Positions 9,001 through 15,088 are shown, counted from the stretch's first letter. The stretch: 32,886 nt of DNA from JBBRTJ01 sp038244535 (GCA_038244535.1 JBBRTJ010000031.1:1-32886); one strand, 5' to 3'. The notes: generated by a model from the letters alone, not told the origin. Translations and numbers: made by a program.

Positions 9001-9355
9001 CACCGGGACGGCCACCGTTGCGCTGGTCGACGCCACCGATCAGGCCGGCACGATCGCCATCGGTGGCTCAGCATCGGTGACGATCACCCGAGCGGGCCAG
9101 AACGCCCGCTTCACGTTCGCCGGCGTCAGCGGCACCAGCCGCAAGGTCACGGTGAGCGCGGTCGGGCCGGGGTTCACCTCGTCCTGCTTCGCCCTGTCGT
9201 TGTTGCGACCCAACGCAACGGTGCTCGCCTCCACCGCGGTGTGCGCTAACGGCACGGTGCTCGGACCGGTGACCCTCGATGCAAGCGGGACCTGGACCGT
9301 GCTCGTCGACCCCTACGGGCCGGCGACGGGGACGGCGACGCTCAGCCTGGCCTGA
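6077..9355 (+). CDS. Secreted protein of ten beta-sandwich-like repeats, one Cys pair each
   Basis: 1092 residues. A signal peptide (about 1-32, ending APAAGA) is followed by ten repeats starting near residues 33, 142, 252, 359, 465, 569, 672, 780, 886 and 991, each 102-110 long, with no other domain. The unit is roughly [T]IAVGG...ITxPGQNARFTFAG, then LSG, then C-SLLRPDG...C, FLDQ, GTWTVLVDP, TGTATVTL. Every unit keeps exactly two cysteines 15-19 residues apart, which suggests one disulfide per module outside the cell. The pattern resembles pre-peptidase C-terminal (PPC)-like sandwiches and the strings of such modules found in YD/RHS and other surface proteins. No LPxTG, membrane tail or catalytic domain is seen, so it is probably released or wall-associated by non-covalent means. 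Repeats 4 and 6, and 5 and 8, are closest to each other, so the array grew by block duplication. The ATG at 6077 has GGAG before it. Role unknown: adhesion or surface layer is possible. Confidence 0.85.
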   Translation: MNVLRIKAFAVLAVLTASLAPALVTAPAAGAAVLQKYISVGAKGLGVNITPAGSSASVRFSGLAGQTIVVSTTNGTFTTNCSLNVSLLSPSASVLAGPVCGGQSAALPATALAVDGDYTISLQPAVAATGTIKVAVALVSGPRSITPSAAAATGFRQTTANQVTTFGFLGTAGTGIAVNIAGGTFPTSCSLQVRLKSATGTTISGPACAGTSAFLDPVRLPATAVYQVELTSVGTVKGAGTVLVIAPIDLIAPIAVGGTTSRRLTYPGQNARLTFTGAVGQARSAVVSAVAFTGTVGSGCALTFLRPDGSVRSTADCAGGLLDQVLLDAAGTWTLLLDPNLDALGKATVSLLDATDQTRTVAVGATAAMSTTVAGSNGRFTFPGAIGDGRSVTVTAPTFSAPNCYSLVLLRPDGSTKATTGACATAATLAPQTLDVAGTWTVLVDPQGVAVGTATVGVAAVSTGLVPGIPAAFTIATAGQSARFAFAGTAGEARAITLSGLTGTLTGATCSLLRPDGSTLASTRCDGTGGFLDQTRLDVTGTWTVLLVPDITATGTALVSLVDATDQIGTITVGASASANLANPGQNARLTFSGVVGDGRTVSLSSPTFSAAGCYTLSLLRPDGSTKATANACATTTSFTTVADVSGTWTVLVDPQGLSVGRAGVDVVAGFPSLPVGVATAFSITTPGAVASFPVGGSAGMQRSLMVTGITGTLATACFRLSLVAPDSSVAASTIACGSSAFLDQQTYATNGQWTATLTPFGSVTGSGTITVVDATNQTGPIAVGGTVTATIAQPGQNARFTFAGTVGQQRAVTLSGLTGALTGATCSLLRPDGTTAASAWCDGVNGFLDQITIDVPGTWSVLIDPDRTATGTATVTLANATDQTGTIAVGGTAAVAITQPGQNARFTFAGTTGQLRSVTLSGFAGGLTTAMCSLVRPDGTVLDEAVCSGTGSFLDHVALDVTGTWTVLVDPATSTGTATVALVDATDQAGTIAIGGSASVTITRAGQNARFTFAGVSGTSRKVTVSAVGPGFTSSCFALSLLRPNATVLASTAVCANGTVLGPVTLDASGTWTVLVDPYGPATGTATLSLA

Positions 9356-9357
9356 GC
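9340..9357. terminator. Hairpin across the stop codon of the repeat protein
   Basis: GCTCAG (9340-9345), loop CCTGGC, CTGAGC (9352-9357) form a 6-bp stem that includes the TGA. A second CTCAG at 9367-9371 could pair instead with 9352-9356. It sits between convergent genes and could serve both strands. No T run follows. Confidence 0.35.
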
Positions 9358-9367
9358 CGGGTCCGCC

Positions 9368-9886
9368 TCAGTCCCACTTCAACGCGCCGGCATCGCGGGA
9401 CTCGTTGGTGGCGTCGCGCATCTTGACGCCGTCGTACCCGACCCGGAGCCCGGGCACGATCTCGACGATGACCCTCCGGGGCGAGTCGAGCATCTTGGCG
9501 AACTCGTGCACACGCTCGGGGCCGTAGCGGCCCATGAGGCGCTCGGCCAGCGCGTCGTAGAACCAGGACTTGGTCTCGTCGTCGTCGTGGACGATGGCCT
9601 GACCCTTGTAGGTCAGCGCCTTGCCGGTCCCCAGCTTCGTGCCGGTGCTCGTGATGACGACCACGACGCGGCCGTCGCGCCGGATGGCCGGGATGCGCTT
9701 TCGCTGGCCACTGGCCGTCATCCAGAAGCGGCCGTCGCGCTCGAGGTAGCTCATGATGACCGCCATGGGCGATCCGTCCTTGGTCACCCACCCGAACGTG
9801 CACTCGAGCTGCTGAGCGATCAGCTCGCGCTCGTCATCCTCGTCGAGCCCGTAGACGGTGACGTCCTCGTAGTCCTTGATCGGCAT
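9368..9886 (-). CDS. Pyridoxamine 5'-phosphate oxidase-fold protein (flavin/F420 type)
   Basis: 172 residues. The protein fits the split-barrel flavin/F420-binding family often annotated as PPOX-class or TIGR03618-like. It shows 'TFGWVTKDGSPMAVIMSYLERDGRFWMTASGQRKRIPAIRRD' in outline, meaning a first barrel strand ending in a small polar turn, a second strand with W/F, then a basic KR..I..RDGRV segment that binds the cofactor phosphate. This is followed by 'YKGQAIVHDD', the usual domain-swapped strand. Such proteins reduce or oxidise small aromatic compounds or simply bind F420 or FMN, and the substrate cannot be told. GGGGAG lies 7 bases before the ATG at 9886. It is separated by 87 bases from the upstream NYN gene and may be its operon partner. 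Confidence 0.75.
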   Translation of the reverse strand: MPIKDYEDVTVYGLDEDDERELIAQQLECTFGWVTKDGSPMAVIMSYLERDGRFWMTASGQRKRIPAIRRDGRVVVVITSTGTKLGTGKALTYKGQAIVHDDDETKSWFYDALAERLMGRYGPERVHEFAKMLDSPRRVIVEIVPGLRVGYDGVKMRDATNESRDAGALKWD

Positions 9887-9973
9887 GGCTGCGCTCCCCG
9901 ATGGCGGCGGTCAGTTCGTGCGGGATCGTCGCGCACGCGCCCCGCAGCAGCAGAATCGACACCGCCCCGACTG

Positions 9974-10507
9974 CTACAGGTACAGCTCCGGATCGAAGTC
10001 GGCCACGTCGATGACCCGCAGGCGCGGCAGGGGCTGCGTGAAGGCCCTGGCGTCGGACTCGAGGTCGAAGATGGTGATCCCGTCGATCTCGCGCAGGCGG
10101 GTGGCCACGAACTCGTTGAAGGCCAGCAGCGCCACGGTGGCGCCCGCCGCGCCGACCTCGGCTAGTTCGTCGGCGAAGTCGGCGTCGTGGCTGCCGAGCA
10201 CCACCGTCGAGGCCCGCCCGACCAGCGCCCGCAGCATCTTCAAGATGGCGAGATCGATCACCTTGCCTTCGCCCGACAGCAGGATCGGACGCCAGCCGAG
10301 CGCCAGCAGCGCCTGGACGAACGAGGTCGGGATGCCGCTGTTGGCGTTGATGAAGAACAGCGACTTGGTCTCGCCATAGCGATCCTCGACGAAGCGGCGC
10401 ACCGCATCCCAACGGGGACGCTGCTCGGGGAGCGGGCGGCCGTTGAGGATCGAGCCGCCGAGGACCCCGTCGAGGTTCTCGCCGTCGACGAGGAGGTAGG
10501 CGGTCAC
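9974..10507 (-). CDS. NYN (PIN-like) domain protein, putative ribonuclease
   Basis: 177 residues, made of a single NYN/LabA-type domain. The acidic residues expected for the metal site are all visible: D8 in 'LLVDGENL', D85 in 'KVIDLAIL', and D108 and D110 in 'GSHDADFADEL'. The family shares the PIN nuclease fold and members are RNases or presumed RNases. The chain ends soon after the domain, so nothing directs it to a particular RNA. The start is a GTG with no obvious ribosome-binding site, 7 bases after the stop of the SDR gene, so it is most likely translated from the same message. Confidence 0.82.
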   Translation of the reverse strand: MTAYLLVDGENLDGVLGGSILNGRPLPEQRPRWDAVRRFVEDRYGETKSLFFINANSGIPTSFVQALLALGWRPILLSGEGKVIDLAILKMLRALVGRASTVVLGSHDADFADELAEVGAAGATVALLAFNEFVATRLREIDGITIFDLESDARAFTQPLPRLRVIDVADFDPELYL

Positions 10508-10514
10508 GCTTGGC

Positions 10515-11297
10515 TCAGCTCGCGCTCGGGTTCGAGGCCCGGGGCACCGGCAAGAAGTGGCCGACGTTGGCGCTGATCCCGCCGTCGCAGGGCACCGTGA
10601 CGCCGGTGACGAAGCTGGCTGCGGGAGAGCCGAGGAACCAGATGACCTCGGCTTGCTCGCGCGGGGTGCCCCACCGCTGCATCGGGATGCGTCGCGTCAT
10701 GTCGTCCTTCATCTGGGGTACGCGGTTCAACCCCTCGGTCATCCCTGTCTCGGTCGGCCCGGGAGCGACGGCATTGACCCGGATGCCCTCAGCCGCGTAG
10801 TCGATCGCCGCGGCGCGCACGAGATTGATGACCGCAGCCTTCGATGCGTTGTAGGCCCAGCTCCCCGGGTCGGCCCTCATGCCAGACGTCGAGGCGGTGG
10901 CGACGATGGCACCACCCCCGCTGGCGCGAAGTGCCGGCGCGCAGTGGCGGATGCCGAGGGCGACGCCGACCACGTTGACGTCGAGGATCCGCTCGAGGCG
11001 CTCGATGGCTCCATCGCCTTCAAGGGGCGGGCTGCCAACGATCCCGGCGTTGAGGGCCGCCACGTCGAGGCGGCCGTACAGATCGAGCGCAGCCGCGGCC
11101 ATGTCGACGTTGGTGGCCGCAGTGCTGGCATCGCCGGCCATGACGTGCACGCCGGCGAAGTCGGCGGCCCATGCCATCGAGTCGGTCGTGAGATCGACGG
11201 CCACGACCCGGTGGCCCCGCTCGTGAAACAGCTCAACCGTCGCCCGCCCGATCCCCGACGCGGCCCCTGTCACGATCGCCACCCGTTCTCCGGCCAT
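10515..11297 (-). CDS. Short-chain dehydrogenase/reductase (classical SDR)
   Basis: 260 residues. Cofactor motif TGAASGIG at 10-17, with D35 at the end of beta-2 ('VVAVDLT') favouring NAD(H). 'ALNAGIVG' is the NAG-type motif. The active site is intact: N108, S136, Y149 and K153 ('YNASK'). The late 'APGPTETGMTEG' and 'PCDGG' segments are typical of FabG-like and alcohol-oxidising SDRs. It would interconvert a hydroxyl and a carbonyl with a nicotinamide cofactor, and the substrate is not deducible. The ATG at 11297 is preceded by a G-rich site (GGGGGAC). It leads a minus-strand run with the NYN gene and possibly the split-barrel gene. Confidence 0.88.
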   Translation of the reverse strand: MAGERVAIVTGAASGIGRATVELFHERGHRVVAVDLTTDSMAWAADFAGVHVMAGDASTAATNVDMAAAALDLYGRLDVAALNAGIVGSPPLEGDGAIERLERILDVNVVGVALGIRHCAPALRASGGGAIVATASTSGMRADPGSWAYNASKAAVINLVRAAAIDYAAEGIRVNAVAPGPTETGMTEGLNRVPQMKDDMTRRIPMQRWGTPREQAEVIWFLGSPAASFVTGVTVPCDGGISANVGHFLPVPRASNPSAS

Positions 11298-11336
11298 CCC
11301 CGTCCCCCGTTCACTGGTGCTCAGCTCGATGCCGGC

Positions 11337-11342
11337 AGGTTA
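11337..11342 (-). promoter_or_regulatory. Possible -10 element TAACCT for the SDR-NYN operon
   Basis: On the minus strand TAACCT would give a leader of about 33 bases before the ATG at 11297, with a G-rich ribosome-binding site in it. No clear -35 is seen. Divergent from the promoter at 11378. Confidence 0.3.
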
Positions 11343-11377
11343 GGGCGTCGGGCTGGGATCGGACCGGCCTCGCTGCG

Positions 11378-11383
11378 TAGAGT
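11378..11383 (+). promoter_or_regulatory. -10 element TAGAGT for the SDR-ThuA-ADH operon
   Basis: TAGAGT would start transcription near 11390 and leave a leader of about 45 bases. CGGGGG at 11421-11426 is a possible ribosome-binding site ahead of the ATG at 11435. Confidence 0.4.
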
Positions 11384-11434
11384 CCGGCCCGACCGCGACT
11401 GACCACGCACACAACTCACACGGGGGCTACGCAC

Positions 11435-12184
11435 ATGGATCTGGGGCTGCAAGGCAAGAAGGCCATCGTCACCGGCGGCAAGCGGGGCTTGGGCTTCGCC
11501 ACCGCCGACCTCCTCGCCGCCGAAGGCTGCGACGTCGCCATCTGTGCTCGGGGCGACGTCAACGAGGCGCTGGCGAAGCTGGCCGACCACGGCACCAAGG
11601 TCATCGGCCAGGGCATCGACGCCGCTGACGGCGACGCCTACAAGTCGTGGCTCGACTCGGCCATCAGCGAGCTCGGCGGCGTCGACATCCTCGTGCACAA
11701 CATCAGCGCCGCCTCTGGGCGGGGCGAGCAGGCCTGGGTCAACAACTTGAACCTCGACGTCTTCGGGCTCACCCGCGCCGTCGAAGTCGTAGCCCCGGCC
11801 ATGGAGGACAGCGGCGGCTCGATCGTGTGCCTGTCGTCGATCGCCGCGTTCGAGGAGTTCGCCGGCCCCGGGTCGTTCGGCCCGATGAAGGCGGCGATGA
11901 TGGCCTACGCGTCGAACCTGTCGCAGAGCCTCGCCAGCAAGGGCATCCGGGTGAACTGCGTGTCCCCCGGCCCCGTGTTCTTCGAGGGTGGCAACTGGGA
12001 CGCGATCAAGACCCACATGGAAGCGTTCTACGACACCATCGTGGACAAGATGCCGATCAAGCGGCTCGGTGAGCCGGCCGAGGTCGCCCGGGCCATCGCC
12101 TTCCTGGCGTCGCCCGCGGCCAGCCTCATCACCGGGGCCAACCTCGTGATCGACGGCGGCTTCACCAAGCGCATCAACTTCTGA
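11435..12184 (+). CDS. SDR family protein with catalytic Tyr replaced by Phe
   Basis: 249 residues. The Rossmann motif is TGGKRGLG (13-20), and the NAG position reads 'VHNIS'. S134/S135 and K152 are at the usual places and N107 is kept. The catalytic Tyr position, 13 residues after S135 and 4 before K152, is F148 in 'GSFGPMK'. The codon is TTC, one base from TAC. The C-terminal 'SPGPVFF' and 'NLVIDGG' segments are those of normal FabG-like SDRs. The fold and cofactor site look intact, so this is a real protein, but the standard proton-relay chemistry should be lost or much reduced. It may act as a non-catalytic partner or use another donor such as Y158. First gene of a three-gene run with a ThuA-like protein and a zinc alcohol dehydrogenase. 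Confidence 0.85.
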   Translation: MDLGLQGKKAIVTGGKRGLGFATADLLAAEGCDVAICARGDVNEALAKLADHGTKVIGQGIDAADGDAYKSWLDSAISELGGVDILVHNISAASGRGEQAWVNNLNLDVFGLTRAVEVVAPAMEDSGGSIVCLSSIAAFEEFAGPGSFGPMKAAMMAYASNLSQSLASKGIRVNCVSPGPVFFEGGNWDAIKTHMEAFYDTIVDKMPIKRLGEPAEVARAIAFLASPAASLITGANLVIDGGFTKRINF

Positions 12185-12198
12185 GCCCGGGTCCTTCG

Positions 12199-13041
12199 AT
12201 GGCACCGATCGGTCGAATCGACGCCTACCTCGTGTGCGGCGGCAAGTTCCACGACTTCGACTACGCCCGGCGCGAACTGCTGCGCCTCCTGGGCGAAGAC
12301 GAGGACATCCGCACCAAGGTGGCCCAGGACTACGCCGACGTCGAGGCCATGACCGACTCGGACCTCCTCGTCTCCTACACCTGTGACGTGCGCCCCACGC
12401 GCGAGCAGGCCCTGGGGCTGCGGGCGTGGGTCGAAGGCGGAGGCCGTTGGTTCGCGCTGCACGGCACGAACAGCGCGCTCGACATCGCCGTCCCCCTCGG
12501 CAGCGGCCCGGTCAAGGCGCCGCGCATCTTCCCGGAGTTCGCCGAGCTGCTGGGCAGCCAGTTCCGGGCCCACCCGCCGATCGCGCCGTACCAGGTGACG
12601 GTCACCCAGGGGGCCGAGGCCGACCCCCTGGTGGTCGGGATCCAGCCGTTCGAGGCGACCGACGAGCTCTACATCGCCGAGTACCACGGCACGCTCGTCC
12701 CGCTGCTCGAGACGCACTGGACAGGCACGGCGACGGGCTTCGAGGAAGCCGACTGGTCGGTGGACGAGCCCCGCCTCGTGCTGTACCGCAGGCCGCTCGG
12801 CAAGGGCGAGATCGTGTACTTCACGCTGGGCCACCGCCGCAGCGCCTGGGACATGAACATCCCGGCCTTCGAAGGCGTGCCCTACCCCGTGCGCGAGAAG
12901 GGGAGCTGGGAGCTCGAGGAGTTCCACGACATCCTGCGCCGTGGCCTGGCGTGGGCGACCGAGCCGGCCCGGGCTCGCAACGCCGTTGCCGCGGCAGCGC
13001 GGGCCGAAGCGGCGGCCTCGGCGGCCAAGGCGGCGTCGTGA
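12199..13041 (+). CDS. ThuA-like (glutamine amidotransferase-fold) domain protein
   Basis: 280 residues. The chain follows the ThuA pattern: 'YLVCGGKFHDFDYARRELLRLL' in place of the usual GG..HD start, a middle 'LVSYTCDVRPTREQALGLRAWVEGGGRW' helix-strand, and then 'ALHGTNSA' with H88. The rest, with 'ELYIAEYHG', 'GEIVYFTLGHR' and the final 'ILRRGLAWA', matches known ThuA domains. A tail of about 25 residues is almost all Ala, Arg and Glu and is probably unstructured. ThuA proteins share the class I glutamine amidotransferase fold but lack the catalytic Cys. They are linked to trehalose and 3-ketosugar use. It starts 14 bases after the SDR and overlaps the next gene by 4 bp, so it probably works on the same sugar- or polyol-like substrate. 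Confidence 0.8.
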   Translation: MAPIGRIDAYLVCGGKFHDFDYARRELLRLLGEDEDIRTKVAQDYADVEAMTDSDLLVSYTCDVRPTREQALGLRAWVEGGGRWFALHGTNSALDIAVPLGSGPVKAPRIFPEFAELLGSQFRAHPPIAPYQVTVTQGAEADPLVVGIQPFEATDELYIAEYHGTLVPLLETHWTGTATGFEEADWSVDEPRLVLYRRPLGKGEIVYFTLGHRRSAWDMNIPAFEGVPYPVREKGSWELEEFHDILRRGLAWATEPARARNAVAAAARAEAAASAAKAAS

Positions 13042-14054
13042 AGGCCGGCCTCGTCACGGGCCAGCGCACCTTCGAGCTGGTCGAGGTGCCCGAGCCCGCG
13101 GCCCGGCCCGGGACCGCGCTGGTCGAGGTCGCACTGTGCGGCATCTGCGGCACCGACCTCCACGGCTTCCTGTCGGCCGATCCCTACCACCCGGCCATCT
13201 GCGGCCACGAGTGGGTGGGCACGGTCGTCGACGTCGGCGACGGCGTCACCAACGTGCGCTCCGGTGAGCGCGTCGTGGCCGCCGTTGCTCCGTCGTGCGG
13301 CCAGTGCCCTGCGTGCCGGGCCGGTCAGGCGCCGTGGTGCTCGACCGCGCTCCTCACCGCGATCGGACGCGATCCGTTGGCGCCGCCGCACGGTGGCTTC
13401 GCGCCCCGGATCTCAGTCGGGGCGTCGCGCCTCGTGGCCGTGGTCGGCGACCTCACCGACCCCCAGGCCGCCATGATCGAACCCACCACGGTGGCGGTGC
13501 ATGCGGTCCGGCGCACCCCCACCGTCCTTGGCTCGACGGTGGCCATCCAGGGCTGCGGTCCGATCGGGCTCCTCACCCTGCAGTGTGCGCGTGAAGCCGG
13601 CGCCGGGCGGGTCGTGGCCATCGAGCCCAACCCCCATCGGCGAGACCTCGCCGTCGCCCTCGGAGCCGACGTCGCCGTCTCGCCCGCCGAGGCCGCCGAC
13701 GCGCTCGGCGCGGGTGCCGACATCGTGTACGAGTGCGCCGGAGTCCCCGCCACGATCCAGTCGGCCGTCGACCTGGTGCGCCGCGGTGGCACCGTCAACC
13801 TCGTCGGGCTGGCCTCGGGCCGCGCCAGCATCTCCCCCGAAGCCTGGCTCATCAAGGAGGTCACCGTCGTGGCCTCGCTGGCCTACCTGTACGAGGAGTT
13901 CCCGATCGCCATGGCGCTGGTGAGCTCGGGGCGAATCAGGCTCGAGCCGCTGCACGACACCACGGTCGGCCTCACCGAGATGGCCGGAGCGATCGAACGG
14001 CTGGCCGATGACCCGTCGAGCGCCACCAAGGTCCTCGTCGACCCGCTCCGCTGA
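13038..14054 (+). CDS. Zinc-dependent alcohol/polyol dehydrogenase (MDR family)
   Basis: 338 residues from a GTG that overlaps the ThuA gene by 4 bp. Catalytic zinc ligands are C37 (GICGTDLHG), H57 and E58 (GHEW). The structural zinc set is C87, C90, C93 and C101. The nucleotide motif is GCGPIG, followed by 'VVAIEPNPHRRDLAVALGAD', with E at the end of beta-2, which suggests NAD. The layout is that of sorbitol/threonine-dehydrogenase-like MDR enzymes, which oxidise a secondary alcohol of a polyol or sugar. Together with the SDR and ThuA genes upstream it suggests a short catabolic operon for a sugar derivative. No transporter or kinase is adjacent to name the substrate. Confidence 0.9.
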   Translation: MKAGLVTGQRTFELVEVPEPAARPGTALVEVALCGICGTDLHGFLSADPYHPAICGHEWVGTVVDVGDGVTNVRSGERVVAAVAPSCGQCPACRAGQAPWCSTALLTAIGRDPLAPPHGGFAPRISVGASRLVAVVGDLTDPQAAMIEPTTVAVHAVRRTPTVLGSTVAIQGCGPIGLLTLQCAREAGAGRVVAIEPNPHRRDLAVALGADVAVSPAEAADALGAGADIVYECAGVPATIQSAVDLVRRGGTVNLVGLASGRASISPEAWLIKEVTVVASLAYLYEEFPIAMALVSSGRIRLEPLHDTTVGLTEMAGAIERLADDPSSATKVLVDPLR

Positions 14055-14060
14055 ACTCGC

Positions 14061-14079
14061 TCGGCGGGCCACCAGCCGA
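14061..14079. terminator. Weak hairpin between convergent genes
   Basis: TCGGC (14061-14065) and GCCGA (14075-14079) pair with a 9-base loop in the 34-base gap between the alcohol dehydrogenase and the lipoprotein gene. Short stem and no T run. Confidence 0.25.
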
Positions 14080-14088
14080 ACAGGCCGC

Positions 14089-14622
14089 CTAGGACGTGAT
14101 GCCGCAGGTCACCCGGAGGTAGTCGGCGTAGCGGGTCGCGGCGTCGTCGTACTTCGCGTCGGCCAGTTGATCGGCAACGGATTGCTCAGCCTTGACCACG
14201 TCGTAGCCGTTGGCCATCAGCGCAGCATGGAAGAGGTCGAGCTGCTCAGCCACGATCGCCGCGTCATCGTGGATGTCCGGTGGGGCAAGGGTCACCAGCC
14301 GGTGGTGGTCGTCGACGGCGCGATCGTAGGCCGCCCGCACGATCGACGGCGCCGCTGCGGCCGTGCCCAGCAGGTTGAGCGGGTACTCCGAACCGCTGAC
14401 TGTGGCCGCCAGCGTGCAGAACGTGCTGGTGGCCGCAGCAGTGACAACAGTCGACGCAGCGGGGGTGGACGTCGGTCCCGCCGGGCGCGCCGATGTCGAG
14501 TCCGAGCATCCGGCGCCGATCAGCACGAGTGCGAGCACGGCCCCGAGCACTGCGATCGAGCCCGGCCGCGGCCATCGGGGACGCACGGCGTCCGCTCCCT
14601 GCTCCTGCGCCCGTCGCACCAT
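14089..14622 (-). CDS. Small predicted lipoprotein of unknown function
   Basis: 177 residues, no family recognised. A basic, Trp/Pro-containing N-terminus is followed by a hydrophobic helix (about 22-36) and 'LIGAGCSDS', so C39 is the likely lipidated residue, although the residue at -3 is Gly and the lipobox is imperfect. A Ser/Thr/Ala/Pro-rich linker (about 40-65) leads to a helical domain with 'FCTLAATVSG' at its start and 'YLRVTCGITS' at the very end. The two cysteines left after C39 probably form a disulfide. This pattern of a tether plus a small all-alpha domain resembles many unassigned actinobacterial lipoproteins. A TAGCGT element 8 bases before the ATG suggests a leaderless message. 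Confidence 0.72.
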   Translation of the reverse strand: MVRRAQEQGADAVRPRWPRPGSIAVLGAVLALVLIGAGCSDSTSARPAGPTSTPAASTVVTAAATSTFCTLAATVSGSEYPLNLLGTAAAAPSIVRAAYDRAVDDHHRLVTLAPPDIHDDAAIVAEQLDLFHAALMANGYDVVKAEQSVADQLADAKYDDAATRYADYLRVTCGITS

Positions 14623-14630
14623 CGGGCGTG

Positions 14631-14636
14631 ACGCTA
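14631..14636 (-). promoter_or_regulatory. -10 element TAGCGT, leaderless-type, for the lipoprotein
   Basis: On the minus strand TAGCGT is followed by 8 bases and then the ATG at 14622. There is no Shine-Dalgarno sequence in between. Confidence 0.45.
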
Positions 14637-14720
14637 CCTAGGAGGAGGGCAACGATGGCGCGCGGGCCTGTGCGGTTTCCCGGGCCATCGACCGAAAGCC
14701 TCGAGACCAAGGCTCCACTT

Positions 14721-14777
14721 GGGCGCCGTCCACGTTGGGTCGATCGGCGGCGCCCACTGACGGCAATCGACCCAACG
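14721..14777. repeat. Two interlocked inverted repeats
   Basis: GGGCGCC (14721-14727) pairs with GGCGCCC (14749-14755) across 21 bases. CGTTGGGTCGAT (14733-14744) pairs with ATCGACCCAACG (14766-14777), also across 21 bases. The left arm of the second lies in the loop of the first, so as RNA they form either alternative hairpins or a pseudoknot. Confidence 0.75.
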
Positions 14778-14871
14778 CTTGCCCCTCCACCGCTCGACGA
14801 GGGCAACGGCGCACCGTCGTCGTCACGTGCCGGCACCGCCCCGTCGCAGCACCCACCCCCTGCGCCCCATC

Positions 14872-14918
14872 AACGTGTGCGCCGAAAGGGCGCCAGGGCC
14901 TCTTTCGACTAACACGTT
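14872..14918. repeat. Long inverted repeat with symmetric internal loop
   Basis: AACGTGT (14872-14878) pairs with ACACGTT (14912-14918) and CGAAAG (14883-14888) with CTTTCG (14902-14907). The two helices are separated by 4 unpaired bases on each side, with a 13-base terminal loop. Confidence 0.75.
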
Positions 14919-14949
14919 CTCAGCGCCCCCACCCCGAGCGCAGCTCTCG

Positions 14950-14984
14950 GTCGCGACGTTGCTGTACAGCAACAACGTCGCGAC
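14950..14984. repeat. Perfect 12-bp inverted repeat with a palindrome at its centre
   Basis: GTCGCGACGTTG (14950-14961) and CAACGTCGCGAC (14973-14984) are exact inverted copies. The 14-bp palindrome TTGCTGTACAGCAA (14959-14972) spans the centre, and GTCGCGAC is itself palindromic. No T run follows on either strand, so a simple intrinsic terminator is not the best reading. A dimeric regulator site or a structured RNA is possible. Confidence 0.8.
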
Positions 14985-15049
14985 GCAAAGCCCGGCCGCC
15001 TGGCTCCAGCCGTCTCGTGGCGCTCACGTCAGCGCGCCGCAGCCGTGTC

Positions 15050-15070
15050 ACGGTGGCCACCGAGCACCGT
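15050..15070 (-). terminator. Hairpin just past the end of the ABC exporter operon
   Basis: ACGGTG (15050-15055) and CACCGT (15065-15070) form a 6-bp stem with a 9-base loop, 19 bases beyond the stop of the second half-transporter. It overlaps the 12-bp palindrome CGGTGGCCACCG at 15051-15062. No T run. Confidence 0.35.
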
Positions 15071-15088
15071 CAAGCGCGCCAACCCGAG

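Larger units (their letters stand above)
14623..15088. other. 466-bp gene-free stretch crowded with inverted repeats
   Basis: I see no credible gene in either strand here. The open frames that cross it are read-throughs of neighbouring genes without homology. It holds at least eight inverted repeats: 14653-14690 (7-bp arms), 14707-14722 (5), 14721-14755 (7), 14733-14777 (12), 14827-14836 (10-bp palindrome), 14872-14918 (7+6), 14934-14950 (5) and 14950-14984 (12), besides 15050-15070. It lies between the start of the lipoprotein gene and the end of the ABC exporter operon, both on the minus strand. It could be a structured RNA, a set of repeat elements or a regulatory region. Confidence 0.6.

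Noticed and set aside
14493..14912. Possible small protein genes in the hairpin-rich gap
   Set aside because: The open frames have no homology, no ribosome-binding site, shadow-like composition, and overlap the lipoprotein gene or the inverted repeats.
14950..14984. Reading the nested palindrome as an ordinary intrinsic terminator
   Set aside because: There is no T run on either strand and the ABC operon already has a hairpin nearer its end; the nested symmetry is unlike a terminator.
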